From positions 2,108,001 through 2,172,000 of the forward strand of contig OZ271839.1 of NCBI GenBank assembly GCA_965601825.1: a stretch of 64,000 nucleotides of DNA. The letters are read 5' to 3'. The notes below the pieces were generated by a model. That model saw only the letters and a list, made by a program, of their open reading frames with translations, did not search any database and was not told the origin of the DNA. Numbering within the stretch: the first letter of the stretch is position 1; each line of letters starts with the position of its first letter. Made by a program: the position numbers and the translations under genes. The stretch comes from HXMU1420-13 sp965601825 (GTDB lineage Bacteria; Bacteroidota; Rhodothermia; Balneolales; Balneolaceae). Of this stretch, positions 34,955 through 44,476 are shown piece by piece.

Positions 34955-37900
34955 ATGAAATTCCGTTTTATCGCCGTTTTTGCTCTTTTTGCAGTATTAT
35001 TTTCTACTCATTCATATGCACAATACGTTTCTTTTGGAAAAAATCGTGTTCAATATGAAGATTTTGATTGGAGGTTCATTCAATCAAAACATTTTGACAT
35101 TTATTATTACGGAGAGAAAAATTATGAACTAGCTGAATTCTCAGCTCAAAGTTTAGAATCAGCCTATAAACAACTCTCTCAAGACTTTGATCATCAAATT
35201 GTAGATCGTATTCCAGTTATTATTTACGATTCTCATAATGATTTCTCTCAGACCAATGTGGTAGCACTTCCAACAAGTGCAGAAGGAATTGGAGGGGTTA
35301 CAGATAAATTTAAAAACCGAATTACGATGCCTTTCGATGGTGATTATGACGATTTCCGTCGTGTCTTACACCATGAGTTGGTACATGCTGTTTTCAATGA
35401 TATGTTTTACGGAGGTTCTGTACAGTCAATTATTCGAAACAACATTCAACTGGTATTCCCACTATGGTTCGAAGAAGGATTAGCTGAATACACTGCATTA
35501 GGTTGGGATACAAATACTGATATGTTTATCCGTGATGCAGTTATTAACGGGTATTTACCCCCAATCCCAAGACTAAGTGGTTACTATGCCTATCGTGGAG
35601 GTCAGTCGGTTTGGAACTACATTGTTGAAGAATATGGTCGTGAGAAAATTGCTGAAATTCTTAACCGTATCAAAACAAGTAGAAGTATTGAATATGGTTT
35701 TGTTCAGTCTTTAGGCTTAACAACACAGGAGTTATCTGATAGATGGGAAGAATCTCTGAAGCGACGTTATTATCCTGAAGTTGCTGAAAGGGAATCTGCA
35801 AGATCTATTGCGACCTTGATGACTCGCAGAGGAGATTATGGCACTTACAACACAAGTCCAAGTATTTCTCCACAAGGAGACAAAATTGCATTTATAACCA
35901 ATCAGAGAGGTTATTTCGATGTTATTGTAATAAACGCTTTAAATGGCCAGAAGCTAAAAACAGTAATTCGTGGTGAGGATAATCCTGAGTTTGAAGAGTT
36001 AAACATCTTGAATCCAAACCTAACGTGGTCGCCGGATGGCCAGAAAATTGCTCTATCAACAAAAGCAAAAGGTGTAGATGAGCTTGCAATAATCGATTAT
36101 CGAACTGGAAAAGCCGAGAAAATTCGACTACAAGAATTAGATGCTATTGGTTCGGTTTCATGGTCACCAGATGGAAAGAAAATTGCATTTGGTGCTAATA
36201 TTGGGCCTTATCAGGACATTTTTGTTTATCATTTAGAGACTGAAGAATTGACAAACATTACAGGTGATTTCTTTACAGATATGGAGCCTTCATGGGATAA
36301 TGATTCTCAACATATTTACTTCGTATCAGAGAGAGGAGAGAGAAATGAGCTACATACTTACACTTTAGATTACAGATTGCTTAGTGATGAAAGTATATAT
36401 CAGAAAGATATATTCAGAGTAGCTATTGATGCAGACACAGCACAAAGGATTACTGCAACAACTCTTTGGACTGAACATCAACCGCAGGTTACCAGAGATG
36501 GACGATTGGTTTATAATTCTGATAGGAATGGAATTCAGAATGTATATGAGCATGATTTCGAACTTGGAGAAGGTATTCCACTGACAGACTTACAAGCTGG
36601 TATTTCTCAATTATCAATTTCAGCTGATGGAAGCAGAATAGCATTCAGTGCCATTAATGAGGGCTTCCTAGATATCTTTTTACTAAAAACTCCATTCTCA
36701 AGAAAGAAGGATACTCAACTAGAAGTTAATTATTGGGCTCTACGAAGGGCATCAGAACCACTTTCAGTACGTGTTCCTGCAAAGCTATTTGCACAGGAAA
36801 TGTATGAAGATGGAGTAATATCGGGTGCAGATAGGGCAAAGAAAGAAGAAGAAGAGCGCAGAGAAAGGGGAGAAGTTGAAGATGAATTTGATAGCGAAGG
36901 TGAAGTAGACTTTAGAAACTATGTTTTTTCTGATGCTATTTTTGACGACACAACTCTTGTACTTGTAGATCAATTTTTATTTGAGCCAGATGATAATGTC
37001 ACCACTGATGGCAGATATGTACCTAGACCATATCGCTTAACTTTCAGTACAGATATTGCTTATAGCCCTTCAGTAGTAGCATCTACGTATGGGACATTCG
37101 CTTTCACTCAATTCATTATTAGTGATCTACTTGGGGACCATCAGCTCTCTTTAGGAACAAATTTTCAAACAGATTTGAGAAATAGTGATTATTCAATCCA
37201 ATACGGGTATTTGAAAAATAGAACCAATTTTATTGCGTCCTATTTCCATACAAGCCGACAATACCAAACATTCTTAGGCGAATTACTTCGTTTTAGAACA
37301 ATGGGATTAGGTGTGGGACTTCAGTATCCACTCGATAAATTCAGAAGAGTTGATGCCAATTTAAGTTGGATCAGTTTAGTACGTGATTATGATGGTGTAA
37401 CTACATTTTTTAGTAATGCCGGAAATGTTGATGCAAGTACAACAAAAGGCTCATTTCTTTATCCAAGCATTTCATACACTAAAGATGCAACATTACCTGG
37501 TTTTATAACTCCGAGAGGAGGTACAAGGTTTAATTTTAGCATTTCAGGTTCACCGGGAGTTGGATTGGATTCACCAACATTTGCTTCTGTTTCAGGTGAT
37601 TTCAGGCATTACATTAATCTGGGATTAAATTCTACAATTGCGTTTAGAGCTTCCGGAGCCTATTCAGTTGGACCAGAATCTCAAACATACTTTCTTGGTG
37701 GTATGCTAGGATGGATAAATTATAGATGGGCTGATAATAGCATTTCATTTGATCGACTGGCAGATACTTTCTTCACATTGCCTGCGATGCCTTTAAGAGG
37801 CTTCGAATACAGTGCATTATATGGAAACAAATATTCTTTGATTAATACAGAATTCAGGTTTCCATTATTTGCTGCTGTAATTCCGGGTGCGCTGCCAATA

Positions 37901-38224
37901 TTTCCACTTTATAATGTTACCGGTGCATTCTTTGTGGATGCAGGTATGGCGTGGGGATTCGATATCAGAAATGGAATTCAAGGTTCCGAAGTGCTTAATG
38001 ATGCAGACTTAAACTTCAGAATTGGGGAAGAAGTAACTATTATTGATCCTAATAATGGATTTGAATTCAGTTATTTTGATGGTGATGTTCTTATTGGTGG
38101 TGGTTTTGGGCTAAGAACAATAGTATTTGGTCTTCCACTACGGTGGGATATGGCTTGGCCATACGGTAGAGATGGATTTACTGGTGACCCGATCCATTAT
38201 ATCTCACTAGGAGTTGATTTCTAA
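34955..38224 (+). CDS. Outer-membrane metallopeptidase, TolB-like propeller and beta-barrel protein
   Basis: This 1089-residue secreted protein has three parts. After a signal peptide (cleavage near SYAQY) there is a peptidase-MA-like gluzincin domain with HHELVHAVF (His140-Glu141-His144) and the third ligand in WFEEGLAEY (Glu173/174). Next come PD40/WD40-like repeats (SPQGDKIAFITN, SPDGQKIALS, SPDGKKIAFG, SADGSRIAFS) at about 300-600. The C-terminal third has beta-strand patterns and ends in Phe, as outer-membrane barrels do (Bam/Omp85-like architecture). A role in surface proteolysis or assembly is inferred. It starts 11 bp after rnr. Confidence 0.82.
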   Translation: MKFRFIAVFALFAVLFSTHSYAQYVSFGKNRVQYEDFDWRFIQSKHFDIYYYGEKNYELAEFSAQSLESAYKQLSQDFDHQIVDRIPVIIYDSHNDFSQTNVVALPTSAEGIGGVTDKFKNRITMPFDGDYDDFRRVLHHELVHAVFNDMFYGGSVQSIIRNNIQLVFPLWFEEGLAEYTALGWDTNTDMFIRDAVINGYLPPIPRLSGYYAYRGGQSVWNYIVEEYGREKIAEILNRIKTSRSIEYGFVQSLGLTTQELSDRWEESLKRRYYPEVAERESARSIATLMTRRGDYGTYNTSPSISPQGDKIAFITNQRGYFDVIVINALNGQKLKTVIRGEDNPEFEELNILNPNLTWSPDGQKIALSTKAKGVDELAIIDYRTGKAEKIRLQELDAIGSVSWSPDGKKIAFGANIGPYQDIFVYHLETEELTNITGDFFTDMEPSWDNDSQHIYFVSERGERNELHTYTLDYRLLSDESIYQKDIFRVAIDADTAQRITATTLWTEHQPQVTRDGRLVYNSDRNGIQNVYEHDFELGEGIPLTDLQAGISQLSISADGSRIAFSAINEGFLDIFLLKTPFSRKKDTQLEVNYWALRRASEPLSVRVPAKLFAQEMYEDGVISGADRAKKEEEERRERGEVEDEFDSEGEVDFRNYVFSDAIFDDTTLVLVDQFLFEPDDNVTTDGRYVPRPYRLTFSTDIAYSPSVVASTYGTFAFTQFIISDLLGDHQLSLGTNFQTDLRNSDYSIQYGYLKNRTNFIASYFHTSRQYQTFLGELLRFRTMGLGVGLQYPLDKFRRVDANLSWISLVRDYDGVTTFFSNAGNVDASTTKGSFLYPSISYTKDATLPGFITPRGGTRFNFSISGSPGVGLDSPTFASVSGDFRHYINLGLNSTIAFRASGAYSVGPESQTYFLGGMLGWINYRWADNSISFDRLADTFFTLPAMPLRGFEYSALYGNKYSLINTEFRFPLFAAVIPGALPIFPLYNVTGAFFVDAGMAWGFDIRNGIQGSEVLNDADLNFRIGEEVTIIDPNNGFEFSYFDGDVLIGGGFGLRTIVFGLPLRWDMAWPYGRDGFTGDPIHYISLGVDF

Positions 38225-38225
38225 G

Positions 38226-39527
38226 TTATTCCGAGAAGAAAATTCTAGTTGAAAGAAGTCTGTCGAAGTTTCTCACAGGATCTTTATAGTACACAAATCC
38301 GCCATATTCCTGCGGTTTCTGTGTGAGAGATTCAATATTTCTTAACTGGTTTATTATACCATCTTCTATAATTGCATAAGCATAGGTGTAGAGACCTTGT
38401 TTTACAAGAATCTCAGTTGAAAAGAAGTCACCTGCTGTATCATAACTGAGTTTGTAACTGCGATTAATGGTCCACTGATTAAAATCACCTAAGAGATAAA
38501 TATCAGAATTGGAAGGTAGCGCACCTTGTGTATCATAAGTGAACAGGGTAGTCACATATCTTGCATCTGCATCAAGTAGTGGTCGTCCAAAACCAGTCTC
38601 TGTTATGCTTCGTCGATCACTTGAGAAATTGAAGTAGTCGTTTTGCAGAATTACTCGCTCTGGTATTTTTTCAGGTTCATATCCAAAAATCTGAGGATTT
38701 TGTTGACTTAAGAACCTTAAATCAAGACTGTTGAATTCAACATAAGCTGGAAGAAACTGATCGCGAGTCAGCCTGAAAGAGGTTCTACCTTCAGTATCAA
38801 AATTGACTTGACTTGGCACCACCGAATTTCTCCAAAATCGATTCTGAGTTATACGATAGCTTAAATCAAATTGGGGGAATTCAACAAAATCAGGATAAGA
38901 AAAAACTCCATTTACCTGATCCATTGCAGAAGAATATGGGCCTGAATTAAAGAATGTCTGAACTCCGGGTTCAAGTTCACCAACGTTTTCAGTTACAAAA
39001 AACGGCAAACTGAATAACTCAATCCCGGAATTAAAATCAGATACAGTTATCAGATAATTTCCGCTTACAAGAAAATTGATATCACTATTGGGGAATTTAT
39101 ACTCGTAGCTAAAATAATTTGGTTTAGATTGCACATTCAATTGTCCACCAAGAATAGCCTGATCGTTTACACCATCGAAAATCCAAATATCAGCTAAACC
39201 TGATTTAGTCCAATCCTGATTGTAGTGTGAAAAGGAGACTTTGAATTGCCCACTTAATGAAGTTAATTCATCAAACCTGAGTAATAATTGGTCCTGGGTA
39301 TCTAAACGAATAACTGGAGGACTGCCCGGATACCTATTTCTATAAAATTGGACTCCTTTTATACTTTCGGGCAATTGCGTTTGACCCGGAACTAAAAGCA
39401 GTGAATTCTCAACACTAGATTTTGTGCCAGGTAATTCAAGAATTGGCAGACTCGAATCGCACCCAAAAATCAAAACTACCAGAATACAGAAGATTCCTTT
39501 AAATGTGGATCGTGCCTTGAAATACAA
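38226..39527 (-). CDS. T9SS plug-domain (DUF5103) lipoprotein
   Basis: This 433-residue lipoprotein has lipobox LIFGC (Cys about 23). The N-terminal part matches the DUF5103/type IX secretion plug family (QFYRNRYPGSPPVIRLDTQDQ and the FSHYNQDW region). A C-terminal E-set-like segment reads YLLGDFNQWTINRSYKL. Plug proteins occlude the SprA/Sov channel in Flavobacterium. No other T9SS gene is in the window, so export function is inferred from the family. The start lies within dapF (29-bp overlap), so it depends on that message. Confidence 0.8.
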   Translation of the reverse strand: MYFKARSTFKGIFCILVVLIFGCDSSLPILELPGTKSSVENSLLLVPGQTQLPESIKGVQFYRNRYPGSPPVIRLDTQDQLLLRFDELTSLSGQFKVSFSHYNQDWTKSGLADIWIFDGVNDQAILGGQLNVQSKPNYFSYEYKFPNSDINFLVSGNYLITVSDFNSGIELFSLPFFVTENVGELEPGVQTFFNSGPYSSAMDQVNGVFSYPDFVEFPQFDLSYRITQNRFWRNSVVPSQVNFDTEGRTSFRLTRDQFLPAYVEFNSLDLRFLSQQNPQIFGYEPEKIPERVILQNDYFNFSSDRRSITETGFGRPLLDADARYVTTLFTYDTQGALPSNSDIYLLGDFNQWTINRSYKLSYDTAGDFFSTEILVKQGLYTYAYAIIEDGIINQLRNIESLTQKPQEYGGFVYYKDPVRNFDRLLSTRIFFSE

Positions 39528-40326
39528 ATTCTGCAGGGCCTTTTAAAATTATTTCCCGGTATGATTGCGACTTAGTATCGAAGGTAAAACTGACTTCTAA
39601 TTCACCACCTTTAACTTTCACACTCTTTGAGAAGTTACCTTGTCCTTCATTAGCAATAAAGTGAGATGAAACAGCCGAAGCAATTGCACCGGTGCCACAA
39701 GCTAAAGTCAGGTTCTCCACACCACGTTCATAGGTTTGAAGTGAAATTGAAGAATCCATATTCACATTCATAAAGTTGACATTGGTTCCGGGAGGATTCA
39801 GTTTCGAAGAATTTCGAAGTAGACTACCAATTTCGACAAGAAGTTCTTCATTATTAAGCAATTCATAATCAGCCTGAAAAATTATATGCTCAGTTCCGGG
39901 ATAAACCTGTATGAGTTGTCTGCCTTCAACATCAATCCATGTTGGAGGTTCAACATCTGGGAAATGCACTGAAACAGATTGTTCAATTTTATCTACAATT
40001 GCTTTATAGATTGCGTCATGAACATTAAATCGAACCTTATTTTGAAATCCATGATGTGCTGCAAACATGGCTAAGCATCTGGCACCATTTCCACACATTC
40101 CTGCATCGCTGCCATCTGCATTGCGATAAATCATAGTGAAATCGACACCTTCTATTTGAGGTAATTCCAATTCCAGTAAGCCATCAGCACCAATACCAAA
40201 TTTTCGATCACAAAGCCTTGGAGTCAAAGAAATAATTTCTTCTTTTGATAATCCCATATTTCGATTATCAATAACAACAAAATCGTTACCGGCGCCTTGC
40301 ATTTTATGGAAACTCAGTGAATTCAT
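39499..40326 (-). CDS. dapF: Diaminopimelate epimerase
   Basis: This 275-residue enzyme interconverts LL- and meso-diaminopimelate for lysine and peptidoglycan synthesis. The paired catalytic cysteines lie in ADGSDAGMCGNGARC (Cys78) and ERGVENLTLACGTGA (Cys210). FHKMQGAGNDFVVID opens the protein as expected. It overlaps holB by 4 bp and the plug gene by 29 bp, within a four-gene minus-strand cluster. Confidence 0.97.
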   Translation of the reverse strand: MNSLSFHKMQGAGNDFVVIDNRNMGLSKEEIISLTPRLCDRKFGIGADGLLELELPQIEGVDFTMIYRNADGSDAGMCGNGARCLAMFAAHHGFQNKVRFNVHDAIYKAIVDKIEQSVSVHFPDVEPPTWIDVEGRQLIQVYPGTEHIIFQADYELLNNEELLVEIGSLLRNSSKLNPPGTNVNFMNVNMDSSISLQTYERGVENLTLACGTGAIASAVSSHFIANEGQGNFSKSVKVKGGELEVSFTFDTKSQSYREIILKGPAEFVFQGTIHI

Positions 40327-41510
40327 GGTGTGAAAGCGGGTAAGTGTTTCCAGGACTCTTCAGCAGAAATTAAGGGATCCTGACCACGCATTAAACTGGA
40401 AAAACGTAATCCAAGAACAGTAAAAACCAATTTTGGTGATACATTTTGTTTGAGCATTGGTCGGGTAGTATCCAATTGATGAATCATTTCTTCTAATCTA
40501 GCTTCCTGTAAAGCTTGTACAAACTTAGAAATGGATTCGATTTGATCCACATTAGTAATCAAAGCAGAATTTTCTGTGGCTCTGAAAATCATCAAATCAC
40601 GCAAATACATTTCCATTAGATTTGTCAACGAAATCAATGATTCAATATTTAACGAACTTTGCCACTCTTGAGTAATTTTTGATAATTCTTGTGCATCCTG
40701 ACTAAATGAAAATCGGAGAAAGTTAACTACACTTTCGCGATCGGATTTTAATCTATCAATATCGTAGAATCGTGTAGCTGCATAATTTCCATTCGAGATT
40801 CGAGCCAGGTAAGTCGCATCTTCATCATTCATACCATCTATAGTAATAAGTCCATTTTTAACATCATTTGTAGTTAAAGTACCTAAAGGAATGTGCTGGC
40901 ATCGAGATGTAATAGTTGGAAGTAAGCTCTCGTAGCTTGAAGTAGTTAAAATAAACATTAAACGATCGCTCGGTTCTTCCAATAACTTCAGAAATGCATT
41001 AGCTGTCTCTTTTCGCATTGTTTCTACTTGTGTAAGTATGATCACAACTCGATTTCCTTCATTTGGTCGAAGTCGAGCAATAGGTCGAATTTCGTCGCGA
41101 AAGTAATCGATAGGGTAGAATGCTTGTAAATTTTTCGAACCTGTATCTTTATTTAAAGATGGTCGCTGAGCAAAACTGATAATCTCATATGGGTCGGTAG
41201 AAAGCAGTTCAAGACGCTCCCTCAGCTCCGAAATATCAGCGGAAGTTGGCTTTGGAATGAATACATGAATGTCGGGATGAGAAAACCAACTTGAATACTT
41301 CGATTTATTCGCCGAGTCTATGGAAGTCAAGTGATCAATTTCATTAACCGCTTCAGCCAGAGCAAGTGCAAATGCAGTTTTCCCGCTACCCCTGGAACCT
41401 GAAAGGAGATACGCATGACCAATGCGATCTGAGTTTAGGATCCTTGAAATCTGTTCATTAGCTCTTAATTGCCCAACAAGCCTTCTATTTCCGAATTCAG
41501 TAATCATCAT
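40323..41510 (-). CDS. holB: DNA polymerase III delta' subunit-like clamp-loader ATPase
   Basis: This 395-residue clamp-loader AAA+ subunit has Walker A GSRGSGKT (38-45), a degenerate Walker B/sensor region with ILTQVETMRKETANAFLKLLEEP, and SRCQH, the sensor-1 arginine-finger-like motif of delta' and gamma/tau. Length and the LLEEP motif favour delta' over DnaX. It begins where ccmB ends (ATGATG overlapping TGA). Alternative: a DnaX-like paralogue. Confidence 0.88.
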   Translation of the reverse strand: MMITEFGNRRLVGQLRANEQISRILNSDRIGHAYLLSGSRGSGKTAFALALAEAVNEIDHLTSIDSANKSKYSSWFSHPDIHVFIPKPTSADISELRERLELLSTDPYEIISFAQRPSLNKDTGSKNLQAFYPIDYFRDEIRPIARLRPNEGNRVVIILTQVETMRKETANAFLKLLEEPSDRLMFILTTSSYESLLPTITSRCQHIPLGTLTTNDVKNGLITIDGMNDEDATYLARISNGNYAATRFYDIDRLKSDRESVVNFLRFSFSQDAQELSKITQEWQSSLNIESLISLTNLMEMYLRDLMIFRATENSALITNVDQIESISKFVQALQEARLEEMIHQLDTTRPMLKQNVSPKLVFTVLGLRFSSLMRGQDPLISAEESWKHLPAFTP

Positions 41511-42175
41511 TCATCCCAAACAAAATCAAATAATAGAATTCCGGCTGTTATAGTTGCACCACAAAATCCAACTAAGGCAAATACATCGCCAGTAAAAGCA
41601 TCTAAGCTACCATCAACAAAGGCGGCTCTGGTAACTCTACTTAGTAATAGAATTAGAGGAATAAATAATGGAATGGATAAAACAGAAAATACAGCACCTT
41701 TTCGGTCTGCTTGGGAAACAATAGCAGCAGTCATTGTTGATACCGAACTTAAACCCAGCGTTCCCAAAACAAGCATAATCACAAAAGCTGGTAACGATTG
41801 AATGCTCATGTCCATCAGAAACATGTAAATCAAAAAAGTAGCAGTGTTGATAAACAGTGAAAAAACAGTGTTGTAAAATAGTTTCCCTAAATAAACGACT
41901 GTTCCAGGTGTATATATCCGAAGCAGATCATAGGTATTTTTATCAGTTTCGCTGATGAAGCTTCTTCCTAAAGCAGATAAAGCCGCAAATAAGATGATAA
42001 TCCAGATGAGTCCACTTTTAGGAGTTGGGTCCAGACTTTGAGCGCGCAATGTAAATAAAATCAATAGGAGAGAGGCCACCACAAATGCTAATACCATATT
42101 GATAGCAAACCGAGTACGAAATTCGATGCGCAAATCTTTTTTAAAAACAGCAATTGATGTTTGAATCCAATCCAT
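41507..42175 (-). CDS. ccmB: CcmB-type heme exporter membrane protein
   Basis: This 222-residue protein with six predicted helices matches CcmB of the CcmABC cytochrome c maturation transporter: FKKDLRIEFRTRFAIN near the start, ALGRSFISETDKNTYDLLRIYTP, and the conserved GLSSVSTMTAAI. The ATG at 42175 (MDWIQTSIAVFKKD) is preferred. An upstream start at 42235 would give a 20-residue tail unlike the family. No CcmA ATPase or CcmC is adjacent, so partners must lie elsewhere. Its final codons overlap holB. Confidence 0.85.
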   Translation of the reverse strand: MDWIQTSIAVFKKDLRIEFRTRFAINMVLAFVVASLLLILFTLRAQSLDPTPKSGLIWIIILFAALSALGRSFISETDKNTYDLLRIYTPGTVVYLGKLFYNTVFSLFINTATFLIYMFLMDMSIQSLPAFVIMLVLGTLGLSSVSTMTAAIVSQADRKGAVFSVLSIPLFIPLILLLSRVTRAAFVDGSLDAFTGDVFALVGFCGATITAGILLFDFVWDE

Positions 42176-42412
42176 ATCCGAGTTTACGGAGAATCGGAAT
42201 AAAAAACGGCTGGATAATCGTACTAAGCCATACAATTATTGAATTTAGTTATTAGCCGCTAAATGCCGATAACGAATTCTAAGTAACAGTTTTAATGAAA
42301 GATCATAGAGAGACTTTACCTTACTCTATAAATTGAAATAGACGAAGGAAACAAAAAATTACATTCGATGTAAATGTTTAAACTCATTTCTATGTTCTTT
42401 GAGAAAACTTAG

Positions 42413-43021
42413 GTGAACACAGTGAGACTAGAAAAAGAGAAACTATTTTCAAGAGTTGATAAATTAACGTTGGTTGATTCCGTAGCAGCTGACTATATTA
42501 AAATTTCTGAAATTGACCCTGCTAATCATAATTTGATATCAGATAAATCCATGAATTTATTTACCCTGCTTGATGAAAAAACAATATTGCCTAACCTAGA
42601 GGCTGAGAACAAAGAGCAGGTTATAAACAAGCTGATTGATACTTTAAGGTGGAAAGTGGATGCTGAAACGGTAGAGGCGATCAGAGAATCTGTTTTTGAA
42701 AGAGAGCGCATCATGTCTACCGGAGTTGGAAAAGGTTTAGCAATTCCACATTGCAAAACCAAAGCTGTTGATAAGAATTATGCGGCGTTTGCACGACTTG
42801 CGTCACCACTAGATTTTAATTCCATTGATAGCGAACCGGTGCAAATTATTTTCCTGCTTGTTGGACCGGATAGTAATCACTCTCAGCATATTAAATTACT
42901 TAGTAGAATTTCGAGATTGATGAACAGTGCGAGTTTCCACGAAAAAATCTTGAATTCACAGACATCAGAAGTTATCATTGAGGCGTTTCAGGAAGAAGAA
43001 GAAAAGTATTTCGTCCACTAA
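42413..43021 (+). CDS. PTS IIA-like (PtsN-type) phosphotransfer protein
   Basis: This 202-residue protein (from GTG) has a C-terminal EIIA-fructose/PtsN domain. The phosphorylated His sits in GVGKGLAIPHCKT, with the family pattern FLLVGPDSNHSQHIKLLSRIS. About 46 residues precede the domain. They may be a real extension, or the protein may start at an ATG at 42551 (MNLFTLLDEKTIL), where typical PtsN begins. No PTS EI or HPr gene is present here, so partner proteins are unknown. It probably has a regulatory and not a transport role. Confidence 0.8.
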   Translation: MNTVRLEKEKLFSRVDKLTLVDSVAADYIKISEIDPANHNLISDKSMNLFTLLDEKTILPNLEAENKEQVINKLIDTLRWKVDAETVEAIRESVFERERIMSTGVGKGLAIPHCKTKAVDKNYAAFARLASPLDFNSIDSEPVQIIFLLVGPDSNHSQHIKLLSRISRLMNSASFHEKILNSQTSEVIIEAFQEEEEKYFVH

Positions 43022-43027
43022 ACCTAT

Positions 43028-44464
43028 ATGATCAAACACCTTCGCAGCTTTTTTACTCTGATATTTTTATTGGCTGCGTTTGCACTTCCTGCCCAGGATG
43101 TAGCATCCATCATCGAAAAAGATAATGAAACAGGGGCGTTCTGGTCAGCCTCAATTCGCGATACTGATGGGAATGTGTTGGAGGAGTTTAACTCTGATCA
43201 TTTGATCATACCAGCATCAAATCAGAAACTATTTACAACGGCTGCAATTTTAGATGGATTGGGTTCGGACTATAAATTCAATACTAGTTTATATTCTGCT
43301 GGTTCAGTCTCAGATTCGATATTATTTGGTGATTTAATTATTCGTGGGGTTGGTGACCCAAGTATCTCGGGGTTTCTTTATGATGAGGATCGTGAATATG
43401 TGTTTAGATCGCTGGTAAATCAGCTTAAAGAATCTGGCATTAGAAAAATTGGTGGTGCGATAATCGCTAACATTGGATTTTTTGATGATCAGATATTTCC
43501 GAAAGGATGGGACTGGGAAGATTTAAGCTTCTACTATGGCGTTGAAATAAGTCCATTATCCTTCAATAACAATGCAGTCGATTTAATTGTTGATGCAGAT
43601 GGAGAGATTGGCACTACACCGAAAATATCGTGGTTCCCAAACAATACTGAATACGTAACTTTTTATAATCGCCAAATCATTGCTCCTGCTAATACTAAGT
43701 ATGATGAGGACTACATGAAGTATTTAGGCAAGAACGAAATTCATCTTGGTAGCTCACTTCCACAAGGGTATCTGGAAGAAGAATCTTTAGCTATTTCAGA
43801 AGCTCATCTTTTTTTCATTGAAAGCTTTGATGAATATTTGCGAGATAATGGAATCTTAACAAGCGGTTTTACAGATCAGCAAAAAGATGATATTCAAGTT
43901 CAATGGGAATATTCAGTATATGCAAATCACCAGTCTGAACCACTTTCCAAATTGATTGAGTGGACGAACAAAGAAAGCGACAATTTCTACACCGAAATGT
44001 TAATGAAAACATTGGCAGCAGAGAAACGAGGGATTCCAGGAACATTTGAAAATGGTATTGCAGAGGTAAGAGACTTTCTCGGTAGGATGGAGATAGATAC
44101 CACCAATATATTCATGAAAGATGGATCAGGAATGGCAGGTGGAAATTTTACTAAGACAAGCATTTTTTCTGACTTTCTTGTGAAGATGCAGAATCATAAA
44201 GAATTTGAAGTATTCTACAATAGTTTATCTGTAGCAGGAATTGATGGCACAATTGCACATCGAATGAAAGGAACCCCACTTTATAAAAATTTCAATGGAA
44301 AGTCGGGGTATGTGGGTGGAGTTCGAACGTTGAGTGGTTATTTCGAAACAGCTTCAGGCGAAACACTGATTGTAAGTTTAGCTGCAAATAATTTCATTGG
44401 TAAAGTCCGACCTATTGATGCCATCCACGAAGAGATTTTACAGTATCTCTATGATAAATATTGA
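43028..44464 (+). CDS. D-alanyl-D-alanine carboxypeptidase/endopeptidase (PBP4/DacB, S13)
   Basis: This 478-residue periplasmic enzyme has a signal peptide (cleavage near ALPAQ). Active-site motifs of S13 family penicillin-binding proteins are present: SxxK as PASNQKLF (Ser64-Lys67), SxN as KESDNFYTE, and KTG as NGKSGYVGG. Both the SxN and the terminal motif fit the carboxypeptidase/endopeptidase class. It follows the IIA-like gene by 6 bp and precedes the sigma-54 activator by 12 bp, so it may share their transcript. Confidence 0.93.
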   Translation: MIKHLRSFFTLIFLLAAFALPAQDVASIIEKDNETGAFWSASIRDTDGNVLEEFNSDHLIIPASNQKLFTTAAILDGLGSDYKFNTSLYSAGSVSDSILFGDLIIRGVGDPSISGFLYDEDREYVFRSLVNQLKESGIRKIGGAIIANIGFFDDQIFPKGWDWEDLSFYYGVEISPLSFNNNAVDLIVDADGEIGTTPKISWFPNNTEYVTFYNRQIIAPANTKYDEDYMKYLGKNEIHLGSSLPQGYLEEESLAISEAHLFFIESFDEYLRDNGILTSGFTDQQKDDIQVQWEYSVYANHQSEPLSKLIEWTNKESDNFYTEMLMKTLAAEKRGIPGTFENGIAEVRDFLGRMEIDTTNIFMKDGSGMAGGNFTKTSIFSDFLVKMQNHKEFEVFYNSLSVAGIDGTIAHRMKGTPLYKNFNGKSGYVGGVRTLSGYFETASGETLIVSLAANNFIGKVRPIDAIHEEILQYLYDKY

Positions 44465-44476
44465 TTAGCTTCTCGC

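Noticed and set aside
41469..41801. 110-codon plus-strand frame across the ccmB-holB junction
   Set aside because: Antisense to CcmB helices; composition (Thr, Ala, Pro, Ser) is that of a complement shadow.
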